A DNA stretch of 14,298 nucleotides from Fen-1258 sp027348115. Lineage in GTDB: Bacteria; Bacteroidota; Ignavibacteria; Ignavibacteriales; Melioribacteraceae. Positions 1 to 7,086 of this stretch are shown piece by piece. The translations under genes were made by a program, and so were the position numbers. How positions within the stretch are numbered: position 1 is the first letter of the stretch; each line of letters begins with the position of its first letter. The notes under the pieces were generated by a model that worked only from the letters and a program-made list of their open reading frames with translations, did no database searches and was not told the origin of the DNA. Where the stretch lies: positions 1 through 14,298 of the forward strand of contig DAIEQA010000042.1 of NCBI GenBank assembly GCA_027348115.1, written 5' to 3'.

Positions 1-107
1 TCGCTGCCGCCGCTGTATTTAAGCCGTGTAATTTTAAATTTGCCGTTTCCCTGCGAAAACAATACTTCCATTAACAGTAGTAGGAAAAGGAATATGTTTT
101 TAATCAA
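1..107 (-). CDS. DUF4159-type secreted protein, N-terminus only (partial)
   Basis: Reading the minus strand from a TTG at 107 gives a short basic start (MIKN), a strongly hydrophobic stretch (IFLFLLLLMEVLF) and then SQGNGKFKITRLKYSGGS, which leaves the window at position 1. The first part looks like a signal peptide. The segment after it resembles the opening strand of DUF4159 proteins, which typically begin with F-x-x-x-R-L-x-Y-x-G-G-D-W. That family is common in Bacteroidota and relatives and has no firmly established function that I can state. An in-frame ATG at 71 would remove most of the signal peptide, so TTG is preferred; a GAGAAAG stretch lies about 7 bases upstream. The TTG overlaps a TGA stop (TTGA) of another minus-strand reading frame, which would fit translational coupling. 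Only about 35 residues are visible, so the family call rests on one short motif. Confidence 0.5.
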   Translation of the reverse strand, partial: MIKNIFLFLLLLMEVLFSQGNGKFKITRLKYSGGS

Positions 108-205
108 TCTGGTTCTTTCTCAATTTTTACCGGCGCAAAATAAAGATTTAAACCTCGTTTTGCATGGTTAAAAGAAAGGCCCAATACCAAACCGTAGGAC
201 AAGTT
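104..205 (-). pseudogene. Possible C-terminal remnant of a degraded upstream gene
   Basis: The minus-strand frame ending at TGA 104-106 reads NLSYGLVLGLSF, then NHAKRGLNLYFAP and VKIEKEPD. The alternating hydrophobic pattern resembles the last strands of an outer-membrane beta-barrel. The same frame is broken upstream by two TGA codons about 12 and 30 nt further on, and I see no start codon with a ribosome-binding site. Another frame stays open over the adjacent bases, so a single frameshift could also explain the break. Its stop overlaps the TTG start of the DUF4159 protein. It could be a decayed gene, a short leader ORF, or chance coding-like sequence in an intergenic region that must also hold the promoter of the plus-strand peptidase gene. 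Confidence 0.2.
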
Positions 206-288
206 TCAACCGGCGTTAAGTTTTCAAAATTGTTTTTCCAAGAGTTAATTTCTATTAACTTTACACAAAGAAATAAAACAGGATAACT

Positions 289-1755
289 ATGAAACTCGCA
301 AAAATTTTAATCTTATTTTTAACGGCAACTCTCATGAATGCACAATCGATTAAATTCAGCGATTACTTTGTCGACAAAACAATGCGCATCGATTACTATC
401 ATACCGGCGATGCCTCAAGCGAAATGGTAACCCTCGATCAAGTTTATCAATATGGAATATGGGCGGGCAGTGTAAATAATCTTATAGACAATTTTAACAA
501 CGGCGCCTACTATTACAAAATTTACGATACCGCTTCGGGCAAGTTAATATTCTCGCGCGGTTTCGACAGCTACTTCAAGGAATATCAAACCAGCGACGAA
601 GCTTCCAAAGGAATAAAACGCACCTACCAGGAGAGCGCTATAATTCCTTTTCCCAAAAACAAAATTAAATTCGTGCTCGAAAAACGTGATAAGCAAAATA
701 AGTTAAACGAAGTTTATTCCACCGAGATCGATCCTTCCGATCTTTACATTATAAAAAACGACCTTAAGGATAAAGCTGCGAAAGTTTATAAAAGTCATTA
801 TAGTGGCGATCCGCACACAAAGGTTGACGTAGTGATTCTGAGTGACGGCTACTCAGCGAAAGATCAAAAGAAATTCGAGAAAGATTTGAAACGCTTCACA
901 AATGTTTTTCTTAGCCAGGAGCCGTATAAATCGATCAAAAATAAATTCAATATCTACGGTGTGTTCAAGGCTTCGGAACAAAGCGGCATCGACGAGCCGG
1001 GCGCAAATATTTACAAGGGAAATGTACTCGGCGCAAGGTTTTATTCTCTCGGTTCAGAAAGATATATTCTAACCGAAAACAATAAAGCCGTCCACGATCT
1101 GGCCGCGCAGGTTCCTTACGATGCTATTTATATTATGTGCAACAGCGCACGTTACGGCGGCGGCGGAATTTATAATTTCTATTGCACCTTCGTTGCGGAT
1201 AACCAATTCAGCAATTACATCTTTCTTCACGAGTTTGGGCATTCCTTCGGCGGATTAGCCGACGAGTATTATACCTCCGATGTTGCCTACAACGATTTCT
1301 ATCCTAAAGATCAAGAACCGGTTGAACCGAATATTACGCGCTTGCTTGATAAAAACAATTTGAAATGGAAAGATTTGATCACGCCGGGAATAGAAATACC
1401 GACTCCATGGGAAAAGGAAAATTTTGACAAGATGGATTATGCCTGGCAGAAAGAGAGAAGAGAGATGAACTCGCACATCGCAGAACTAAAGCGCAACAAA
1501 GCCCCTCAAAAAGAAATTGATGCAGCACAGAACGAATATGATAAAAAAGATAAAGCTCACAGCACTGAAGTAGATAAATATTTAATGGCAAGTAAATTTT
1601 GGGGTAAGGTGGGCGCGTTCGAAGGCGCAGGATATTCGGCAAAAGGAATGTACAGACCCATGCTGGATTGCATAATGTTTTCCAAGGGAGTCAAACCGTT
1701 CTGCAAGGTGTGCGAAGATCATTTGACGAAGGTGATTAAACATTACACCGAATAG
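289..1755 (+). CDS. Secreted M64-family zinc metallopeptidase (IgA peptidase M64-like)
   Basis: This 488-residue protein begins with a signal peptide (MKLAKILILFLTATLMNA, residues 1-18) and so is exported. Residues about 20-150 form a beta-rich domain like the M64 N-terminal domain. The catalytic domain follows and carries H314-E-F-G-H318, continuing as SFGGLADEYY. The HExxH pair binds zinc and E315 is the expected general base; the downstream D325-E326 is a hallmark of M64. The C-terminal segment RPMLDCIM...PFCKVC is also typical, and its cysteines may form disulfides in the periplasm or outside the cell. Residues about 385-430 form a charged helical insertion (HIAELKRNKAPQKEIDAAQ). The ATG has an AGGA site 5-6 bases upstream. 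Despite the family name, IgA cleavage is not implied; a general secreted protease role is the safer inference. The gene stands alone and ends at a shared terminator. Confidence 0.88.
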   Translation: MKLAKILILFLTATLMNAQSIKFSDYFVDKTMRIDYYHTGDASSEMVTLDQVYQYGIWAGSVNNLIDNFNNGAYYYKIYDTASGKLIFSRGFDSYFKEYQTSDEASKGIKRTYQESAIIPFPKNKIKFVLEKRDKQNKLNEVYSTEIDPSDLYIIKNDLKDKAAKVYKSHYSGDPHTKVDVVILSDGYSAKDQKKFEKDLKRFTNVFLSQEPYKSIKNKFNIYGVFKASEQSGIDEPGANIYKGNVLGARFYSLGSERYILTENNKAVHDLAAQVPYDAIYIMCNSARYGGGGIYNFYCTFVADNQFSNYIFLHEFGHSFGGLADEYYTSDVAYNDFYPKDQEPVEPNITRLLDKNNLKWKDLITPGIEIPTPWEKENFDKMDYAWQKERREMNSHIAELKRNKAPQKEIDAAQNEYDKKDKAHSTEVDKYLMASKFWGKVGAFEGAGYSAKGMYRPMLDCIMFSKGVKPFCKVCEDHLTKVIKHYTE

Positions 1756-1776
1756 GTAAAGAAAATTTCTTTATAT

Positions 1777-1818
1777 AAAAAAAGCCGACTTCTAAATTTT
1801 TAAGAGCCGGCTTTTTTT
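1777..1818. terminator. Bidirectional intrinsic terminator
   Basis: Seven A plus GCCG (1777-1787) pairs perfectly with CGGC plus seven T (1808-1818), giving an 11-bp stem with flanking A and T tracts on either strand. It lies between the convergent peptidase gene and dehydratase gene and should serve both. Confidence 0.85.
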
Positions 1819-1844
1819 GAATCTCTTTACATGCTGAAAATTTT

Positions 1845-2801
1845 TTACTGCCACGGAAGTTTTGTTAAATCTACATTGCCGCCAGTAATTATAATAGCCA
1901 ATTTCTTGTTGATGAATTTTTTTCTGTTTTCAAGAACAACCGCCAACGGCACCGCGGCGGACGGTTCAACAATAATTTTCAACCGCTCCCAAATCATTCT
2001 CATCGCGCTTATAATCGATTCTTCGCTTGCCGGTATAATATCGTCTACATTTTTTCTGATGATATCGAAAGTTTTTTCGCTAAGCTGCGCAAGAAGCCCG
2101 TCGCATATAGTGTGGGGATCTATAGAGGGATGTATGGTTCCATCGCGGAAGGACCGGCTTGCGTCGTCGGCGCCTTTAGGTTCGGTTCCAATAATTTTAA
2201 CATCAGGCGCAAAGAATTTTTTACTTAACGCCGTACCGCTTAAAAGACCGCCTCCTCCAACAGGCGCAAGAACAAAATCTAATCCTTGAATTTCTTCGAA
2301 GATTTCTTTAGCGCAGGTGGCTTGGCCTGCAATTACCGAATAGTTATCATAAGGATGAACAAATGTAGCGCCCCGCTCTGCAACAACTTTTGCAAGCGTT
2401 TCTTCGCGTGAAGCAAGGGTCGGTTCGCAATAAATTATTTTTCCTCCGTAAGCTTCGACCGCAATCTTTTTAATTGGAGAAATTGTTCGCGGCATAACAA
2501 TGTAAGCAGGAATCCTTTTTGTCCTGGCTGCTAATGCGAGGGCAGCGCCGTGATTACCGGAAGAATGTGTGGCAACGCCCTTTTTCCATTCGTATTTGGA
2601 AATTGAAAGAAGAGCATTGATAGCTCCGCGGAATTTGAACGAGCCTGTCTTCTGAAAATTTTCGCACTTAAAAAATATTTTGCAGCCAAGAATTGCGTTT
2701 AATGTCTTTGATGAAAACGTCGGCGTATAGTGAACAAATTTCTTTACCTTCTTATGAGCCTCGATTATTTCGGCTCTGGCCGGTTCGGTTGAAAGCAGCA
2801 T
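1845..2801 (-). CDS. PLP-dependent threonine/serine dehydratase or racemase family enzyme
   Basis: A fold-type II PLP enzyme of 318 residues, the length of catabolic threonine ammonia-lyases (TdcB) and serine racemases and without the C-terminal ACT-like regulatory domain of biosynthetic IlvA. Visible features are the PLP-lysine motif GSFKFRGA (K56), the substrate loop SSGNHGAALA, the glycine-rich phosphate cradle GGGGLLSG, and the closing motif ITGGNVDL, in which a Gly replaces the Ser found in many relatives. The expected reaction is deamination of L-threonine or L-serine to the 2-oxo acid and ammonia, or racemisation of serine, threonine or aspartate; sequence alone does not decide. The frame is open to an ATG at 2837, but a GAGGTG site (2806-2811) sits 4 bases before the ATG at 2801, so that start is chosen. 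It lies about 100 bases downstream of a TetR regulator on the same strand and may be co-transcribed with it. Confidence 0.85.
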   Translation of the reverse strand: MLLSTEPARAEIIEAHKKVKKFVHYTPTFSSKTLNAILGCKIFFKCENFQKTGSFKFRGAINALLSISKYEWKKGVATHSSGNHGAALALAARTKRIPAYIVMPRTISPIKKIAVEAYGGKIIYCEPTLASREETLAKVVAERGATFVHPYDNYSVIAGQATCAKEIFEEIQGLDFVLAPVGGGGLLSGTALSKKFFAPDVKIIGTEPKGADDASRSFRDGTIHPSIDPHTICDGLLAQLSEKTFDIIRKNVDDIIPASEESIISAMRMIWERLKIIVEPSAAVPLAVVLENRKKFINKKLAIIITGGNVDLTKLPWQ

Positions 2802-2805
2802 TTTA

Positions 2806-2811
2806 CACCTC
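2806..2811 (-). promoter_or_regulatory. Strong ribosome-binding site deciding the dehydratase start
   Basis: GAGGTG on the minus strand, followed by TAAA and then ATG at 2801. It favours the internal start over the ATG at 2837, which would add twelve unconserved residues. Confidence 0.7.
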
Positions 2812-2901
2812 GATTTGTTTTGGCGGAATGCAAACAAACTGAGTGCAATCCGGTATCAATTTAAATAAATTTTACGTTTTAACAGAACAAATATTTTATA
2901 T

Positions 2902-3501
2902 TTATATTTTTACTGACTGCCAGAAAAAATTTACATGTTTATCAGTTAATTCTCGTACTGACCTAATGTTATCTGTTTTTTCACTCGACATTTGTTCTGC
3001 GCGTATCAAAAATAATAATCCTACGAATTCATCGGCAAGAGCAGACGGATCAAAATTTTTAATAATATTGTTTTTTATCATTTCTTTGAAGATTAATTTA
3101 CAAATGCTTCTCAGTTCATTCAAGTATCCCGAAATAGATAATTCTTTTTGACCAACAAGAGTAAATTGTTCCATGAGCAATACCCTAATGAATTTTCGCT
3201 CCTCCGGCCTATCCCAAAAATCAATTAACCTTCCTGCAAAATTCCTAAGAAATTTCTCCGGCTCATTTAAATCCTCAAGCAAGTCGTCGCTTAAAACATT
3301 TTTACCAACCGTACTCGATCCGAATTCCGATAGTATGGCGTTAAAAATCTCTTCCTTGGATTTGTAATGGTTGTAAACCGCGCTTTCACGAATACCTACC
3401 TCGCGGGCAATTTGCCGTATTGATGCACCCGAATAACCATGTTTGGAAAAAAAATCGAGTGCGACTAACAAGATATTGTATTTTGTATTTTGCGACTTCA
3501 T
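2902..3501 (-). CDS. TetR/AcrR-family transcriptional regulator
   Basis: About 199 residues, normal for the family. The N-terminal helix-turn-helix is clear: ILLVALDFFSKHGYSGASIR, then QIAREVGIRESAVYNHYKSK, where VGIRESAVYNHY is the recognition-helix region. The rest is an all-helical ligand-binding domain (WDRPEERKFIRVLLMEQF is a recognisable stretch) whose ligand cannot be predicted. Longer starts at 3552 and 3522 are possible, but the ATG at 3501 is preferred because a perfect inverted repeat (ATGAAC-N4-GTTCAT, 3515-3530) lies just upstream and fits an operator in the promoter. Its ribosome-binding site is weak. The downstream same-strand neighbour is the PLP enzyme, which it might control; this is inference from position only. 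Confidence 0.85.
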   Translation of the reverse strand: MKSQNTKYNILLVALDFFSKHGYSGASIRQIAREVGIRESAVYNHYKSKEEIFNAILSEFGSSTVGKNVLSDDLLEDLNEPEKFLRNFAGRLIDFWDRPEERKFIRVLLMEQFTLVGQKELSISGYLNELRSICKLIFKEMIKNNIIKNFDPSALADEFVGLLFLIRAEQMSSEKTDNIRSVRELTDKHVNFFWQSVKI

Positions 3502-3514
3502 CTTACAAAGCTTA

Positions 3515-3530
3515 ATGAACATTCGTTCAT
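3515..3530. promoter_or_regulatory. Putative TetR operator (inverted repeat)
   Basis: ATGAAC, four bases (ATTC), then GTTCAT: perfect 6-bp arms, about 14 bases upstream of the chosen TetR start and next to an AT-rich TTTATATT stretch that could be a -10 region on the minus strand. TetR proteins commonly bind such dyads and repress their own genes. That this dyad is the operator is inference. Confidence 0.45.
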
Positions 3531-3768
3531 AATATAAATCTTTGAAGAACAAATAAAAAGACGGAAATATTTAAAATTCCAGAGGGCTCAAATTATTAAG
3601 CAAATTTTTATTGAGATGATTGAAAACAACCGCGAGAGGTACACCTTAAAAATCTCTGTCTATTACCGATACCTCCAGACTTACAATTTGCCGATGTATT
3701 AATTAAATGCCGAAACTATTTAAAGGATGACGAAGATAGAATTGCCTCGACTGAGAGAAACGCCCGGA

Positions 3769-6471
3769 TTAATTCAAATCCGCCAAGATCGTTTTTAGTT
3801 TCTCTACGGCTTTTTCCCAATCAGTCATTTTAGTCCTTTCGCGTTCAATTACGTCCGCGGGCGCTTTTGCAACAAATCCTTCATTGGAAAGTTTTTTCCT
3901 AACCGCCTCGAGCGAAGACGAGAGGCGGGTAATTTCCTTTTCTATCCTCGCGCGTTCGATATTAATATTAATCAATCCTTCAAGCGGAATAAATATATCG
4001 CAGCCCTTAACAACGGCAGAAGCGCTTGCCTTTGGTTTAGAAAGCTGGGCATCGACTTTCAGTTCGTCAATCTTGACAAGCGATTTAATGTAGCTTTCCT
4101 GTTCCTGCGTTACCGCCGCGCTCTTCAAAAACACATTAATCGATTTGGACGGGGGCAGATTCATTTCGCCGCGAATGTTTCGTATTGCTGTTACTACATC
4201 CTGCACAAAGGAAATTTCTTTCTCGGAAGTTTCGTCGATAGTCTTCTCTTCGAATTCCGGGAAAGCGGAAACCGAAATACTCTCACCGGATTTTCTCTCG
4301 TCGAACAACTGCCATATTTCTTCCGATATAAACGGCATAAATGGATGTACAAGCTTCAGCATTTCTTCGTATAATAAAATTGCGCGCGTTAAAACAGCCG
4401 ACTTAACCTCATCGCTTCCTTGATACAGGCGCTGCTTGGAAAGCTCTATGTACCAGTCGCAGAAGTCGTTCCAAACATAAGAGTAAACGATTTTGGAAGC
4501 GGCATTAACTTCAAACCGGTCGAGCGCCTCCGTAAATTCTTTTATCGTTTTGTTGAAGCGGGAAAGAATCCACCTGTCCGTAAAATCAATATGCTTGTCT
4601 TTGAGAGCGGGATTCAACTTTATGTTTTGCGCATTCATCAGAAGAAATCTTCCCGCGTTCCACATCTTGTTGGCAAAGTTTCTTCCAATCTCAACCATCT
4701 CGTTGCTGAAGTGAACATCCTGGCCGAGCGGGGCAATGTAGGTCATTGTAAACCGCAAAGCATCGGCGCCAAATTCGTCTATCAGATCGAGCGGGTCCGG
4801 TGAGTTGCCGAGCGACTTGCTCATCTTTCTTCCTTGAGTATCTCGTACGGTGGAAGTGAAATAAACATCCTTGAAAGGAATCTCATTCATGAAGTGCATC
4901 CCGGCAATGATCATTCTAGCGACCCAGAAGAAAATTATATCCGGCGCCGTGACAAGAAGATCGGTAGGATAATAATATTTTTGATCGCGCTCGTTTGTGA
5001 AAACATCCTGCGCCCACAGCCAGCTTGAAGCCCATGTATCGAGTACGTCGTTATCCTGCCGCAGATTTGTCGATCCGCAGTGAGGGCACTTTGCCGGCGG
5101 CTCAATCGATACAATCGGTTCTTTGCATTCAATTTTGCAGTGATCATCGCCGACGCAATACCAAACGGGTATGCGGTGTCCCCACCACAACTGGCGCGAT
5201 ATGCACCAATCGCGAATGTTTGTCATCCAGTGCTCGTATGTCTTCGTCCAGTGTTCGGGATGAAATTTAACTTTTCCGTCGAGCACTACCCGGAGAGCCG
5301 GCTTAACAAGCTCATCCATCTTCATAAACCACTGCTCGGATAAATACGGCTCTATTGGTACATTGCCGCGCTGCGAGTAACCAACCTTGTTTGTGTAATC
5401 TTCAATTTTGTGCAGAAGACCAAGCTCTTCGAACCTTGCAACAACTTTTTTGCGCACCTCGTAACGGTCGAGGTTCTGAAATTCTTCGGGAACGTTTTTA
5501 TTTGTAGTAGCGTCTTCGTTAAATATATTTATAAATTCCAGCTTATGACGGTTGCCCATATTGTAATCGTTAACATCGTGCGCGGGTGTAACCTTTACGG
5601 CGCCCGTTCCGAATTCCTTATCAACGTAAGTATCGGCGAAGACCGGAATCTCCCTGTTAACTATTGGAAGATTTATTTTCTTGCCGATAAGATGCTTGTA
5701 TCTTTCATCTTCCGGATTCACCGCGACGCCCGTATCGACAAGCATTGTTTCCGGACGGGTTGTCGCAACAATTACAAATTCAACTGCGCTGCCTGAATGC
5801 GTTTTCGAATTTCCCGCCTTCCGGTCGAGCGAAGACGAGACCGGGTACTTGAAGTACCAAAGCTTGCCCTGTACCTCCTTGTAAAAAACTTCTTCGTCGC
5901 TTATGGCGGATTTGGAAGCCGGATCCCAGTTAACCATACGGTAGCCGCGGTATATCAATCCTTCTTTATAAAGCTTGACAAACGCCTCAATTACTTTTTT
6001 GTAGTAATGATCGTCCATCGTAAAGCGTTCGCGGCTCCAATCGCAGCTTACACCAAGTTTGCGAAGCTGCTGAAAAATTATTCCGCCGTATTTATCTTTC
6101 CATTCGTAGCAGTACTTTAAAAATTCCTCGCGTGTAATATCGCTCTTCCTAATTCCTTTTTCCTTGAGCATTCCCACTACTTTTGCTTCGGTGGCTATAG
6201 ACGCGTGATCGATTCCCGGCACCCAGCACGCGTTAAATCCTTTCATGCGTTTGTAGCGAATGTAAATATCCTGCAGCGTATTGTTTAATATATGCCCTAT
6301 GTGAAGTATGCCCGTTATATTCGGCGGAGGTATTACAATTGTGTATGCCTTTCGCGAATCGTCAGCTTCGGAATGATAAAGATTATGTTCGTACCAGTAC
6401 TTGTACCATTTATCTTCGGCTTCTTTGGGATTGTACGCTTTAGGAATATCTGCAAGATTTTTAGGGTGCAT
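3769..6471 (-). CDS. valS: Valyl-tRNA synthetase (class I)
   Basis: A complete 900-residue cytoplasmic enzyme that charges tRNA-Val. The class I HIGH signature is at residues 57-60 in PPPNITGILHIGH, and the KMSKS loop is at 549-553 (RKMSKSLGN). The CP1 editing domain, which removes mischarged threonine, shows ATTRPETM and GTGAVKVTPAHD. A Cys cluster (CKIECKEP, then CPHCGS) resembles the zinc module found in many ValRS. The anticodon-binding domain follows, then the C-terminal coiled-coil arm with KKLSNEGFVAKAP, a ValRS hallmark. Residues about 212-229 (SSSLDRKAGNSKTHSGSA) look like an extra loop between the usual KYP and the VATTRPETM strand; it coincides with a hairpin repeat described separately. 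The ATG at 6471 has only a weak upstream purine stretch. The gene appears to be transcribed alone. Confidence 0.97.
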   Translation of the reverse strand: MHPKNLADIPKAYNPKEAEDKWYKYWYEHNLYHSEADDSRKAYTIVIPPPNITGILHIGHILNNTLQDIYIRYKRMKGFNACWVPGIDHASIATEAKVVGMLKEKGIRKSDITREEFLKYCYEWKDKYGGIIFQQLRKLGVSCDWSRERFTMDDHYYKKVIEAFVKLYKEGLIYRGYRMVNWDPASKSAISDEEVFYKEVQGKLWYFKYPVSSSLDRKAGNSKTHSGSAVEFVIVATTRPETMLVDTGVAVNPEDERYKHLIGKKINLPIVNREIPVFADTYVDKEFGTGAVKVTPAHDVNDYNMGNRHKLEFINIFNEDATTNKNVPEEFQNLDRYEVRKKVVARFEELGLLHKIEDYTNKVGYSQRGNVPIEPYLSEQWFMKMDELVKPALRVVLDGKVKFHPEHWTKTYEHWMTNIRDWCISRQLWWGHRIPVWYCVGDDHCKIECKEPIVSIEPPAKCPHCGSTNLRQDNDVLDTWASSWLWAQDVFTNERDQKYYYPTDLLVTAPDIIFFWVARMIIAGMHFMNEIPFKDVYFTSTVRDTQGRKMSKSLGNSPDPLDLIDEFGADALRFTMTYIAPLGQDVHFSNEMVEIGRNFANKMWNAGRFLLMNAQNIKLNPALKDKHIDFTDRWILSRFNKTIKEFTEALDRFEVNAASKIVYSYVWNDFCDWYIELSKQRLYQGSDEVKSAVLTRAILLYEEMLKLVHPFMPFISEEIWQLFDERKSGESISVSAFPEFEEKTIDETSEKEISFVQDVVTAIRNIRGEMNLPPSKSINVFLKSAAVTQEQESYIKSLVKIDELKVDAQLSKPKASASAVVKGCDIFIPLEGLININIERARIEKEITRLSSSLEAVRKKLSNEGFVAKAPADVIERERTKMTDWEKAVEKLKTILADLN
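3903..3928. repeat. Hairpin repeat copy A inside valS
   Basis: CCGCCTC (3903-3909), loop GAGCGAAGACGA (3910-3921), GAGGCGG (3922-3928). It encodes part of the C-terminal coiled-coil of ValRS (RLSSSLEAV) and, compared with remembered ValRS sequences, seems to add no residues. The 12-base loop is identical to copy B. Confidence 0.5.
5821..5844. repeat. Hairpin repeat copy B inside valS
   Basis: CCGGTC (5821-5826), loop GAGCGAAGACGA (5827-5838), GACCGG (5839-5844). Same strand, same loop and same codon phase as copy A (both encode SSSL), but a different self-complementary stem. It lies in the apparent extra loop of the ValRS editing domain. Confidence 0.5.
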
Positions 6472-6501
6472 GGATTACTCTGAATAATTAAAAATTGAGT
6501 G

Positions 6502-6509
6502 CAAATATA
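6502..6509 (-). promoter_or_regulatory. Possible -7/-10 element of the valS promoter
   Basis: Minus-strand TATATTTG matches the Bacteroidota-type TAnnTTTG box and lies about 30 bases upstream of the valS ATG. I could not find a convincing TTG-type -33 partner, so this is tentative. Confidence 0.3.
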
Positions 6510-6664
6510 ATAAATCGAGCTCCTTAAATCCCCTCGAATGCCGGTTGAGAATATAAACCGCTGCCGTATGTTTGTCGTTAATAAGCTTACGCGCGTCTAA
6601 TTGCAGCAAAGGGCAAACCGATTATTTACGAAAGGACACTCATTAATTATAAAGGAGATATAAA

Positions 6665-7012
6665 ATGAACGAAGCAGTTAGACCCGGCGTAAACAGAAGA
6701 TCGCTTAACGTTCTTGTAATGTTATTCTCGTTTTCACTTCTTCCGTTTTCCGGAATAATGATTCACTCAACACACGGAATGACGGAGCGCGAACCGCTCC
6801 GGCACCTTGCTATGTCTGTCCATAATCTTGCCGCAATAATTTTTTTAACAACAACCGTTATTCACCTTCTCACAAACAGGAGAGCGTTGATTAAGTACAT
6901 TGCCGCAAAGACAAACGAATACACGAAGTTCAAGAAGGAAGCTTTGTATGCGTTATTATTTGTAATTGGAATAGTAGGATTATTTGCAATGCACGCATTT
7001 CACGTGCGTTAA
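6665..7012 (+). CDS. DUF4405-type small membrane protein (cytochrome b-like)
   Basis: A 115-residue protein with three predicted membrane helices (about residues 14-33, 49-69 and 90-110) and a basic start. The arrangement SGIMIHSTH near the first helix, followed by H53 and H67 in the second helix, and the ending VIHLLTNRRALIKYI, resemble the DUF4405 group of small membrane proteins. In that group histidines at about this spacing suggest heme binding as in cytochrome b subunits; heme binding here is inference. A strong AGGAG site lies 7 bases before the ATG. It is divergent from valS and convergent with the next gene, with no redox partner adjacent, so the electron donor or acceptor cannot be named. 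Confidence 0.65.
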   Translation: MNEAVRPGVNRRSLNVLVMLFSFSLLPFSGIMIHSTHGMTEREPLRHLAMSVHNLAAIIFLTTTVIHLLTNRRALIKYIAAKTNEYTKFKKEALYALLFVIGIVGLFAMHAFHVR

Positions 7013-7039
7013 AAAAAAATTTCCAATTACTCCACAGCA

Positions 7040-7078
7040 CCCCCCTCCTTAAAAAGGAGAGGGGGCGGGGGTGAGGTC
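7040..7078. repeat. G/C-rich hairpin repeat, possible terminator
   Basis: CCCCCTCCTT (7041-7050) pairs with AAGGAG-A-GGGGG (7054-7065, one bulged A), followed by CGGGGGTGAGGTC. Similar C-run/TCCTT/AAGGA/G-run elements are, as I recall, scattered in many environmental bacterial genomes and give spurious PHPRPLS-like translations. It lies between two convergent genes and could end transcription of either, although it lacks a T tract. Confidence 0.5.
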
Positions 7079-7086
7079 GTAAATTG

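Noticed and set aside
104..235. TGA read as tryptophan (recoding) because two in-frame TGAs would restore a plausible protein
   Set aside because: Other genes in the window use TGG for Trp and at least one intact gene (10558-10788) ends with TGA, so an alternative code is unlikely; decay or chance is simpler.
1831..2289. 152-codon plus-strand frame
   Set aside because: It is the antisense shadow of the PLP enzyme gene; low-complexity, no ribosome-binding site, no family resemblance.
4420..4803. Plus-strand frames antisense to valS, the longest around 4420-4803 and 5410-5796
   Set aside because: All lie opposite a clearly conserved essential gene and show no independent coding signs.
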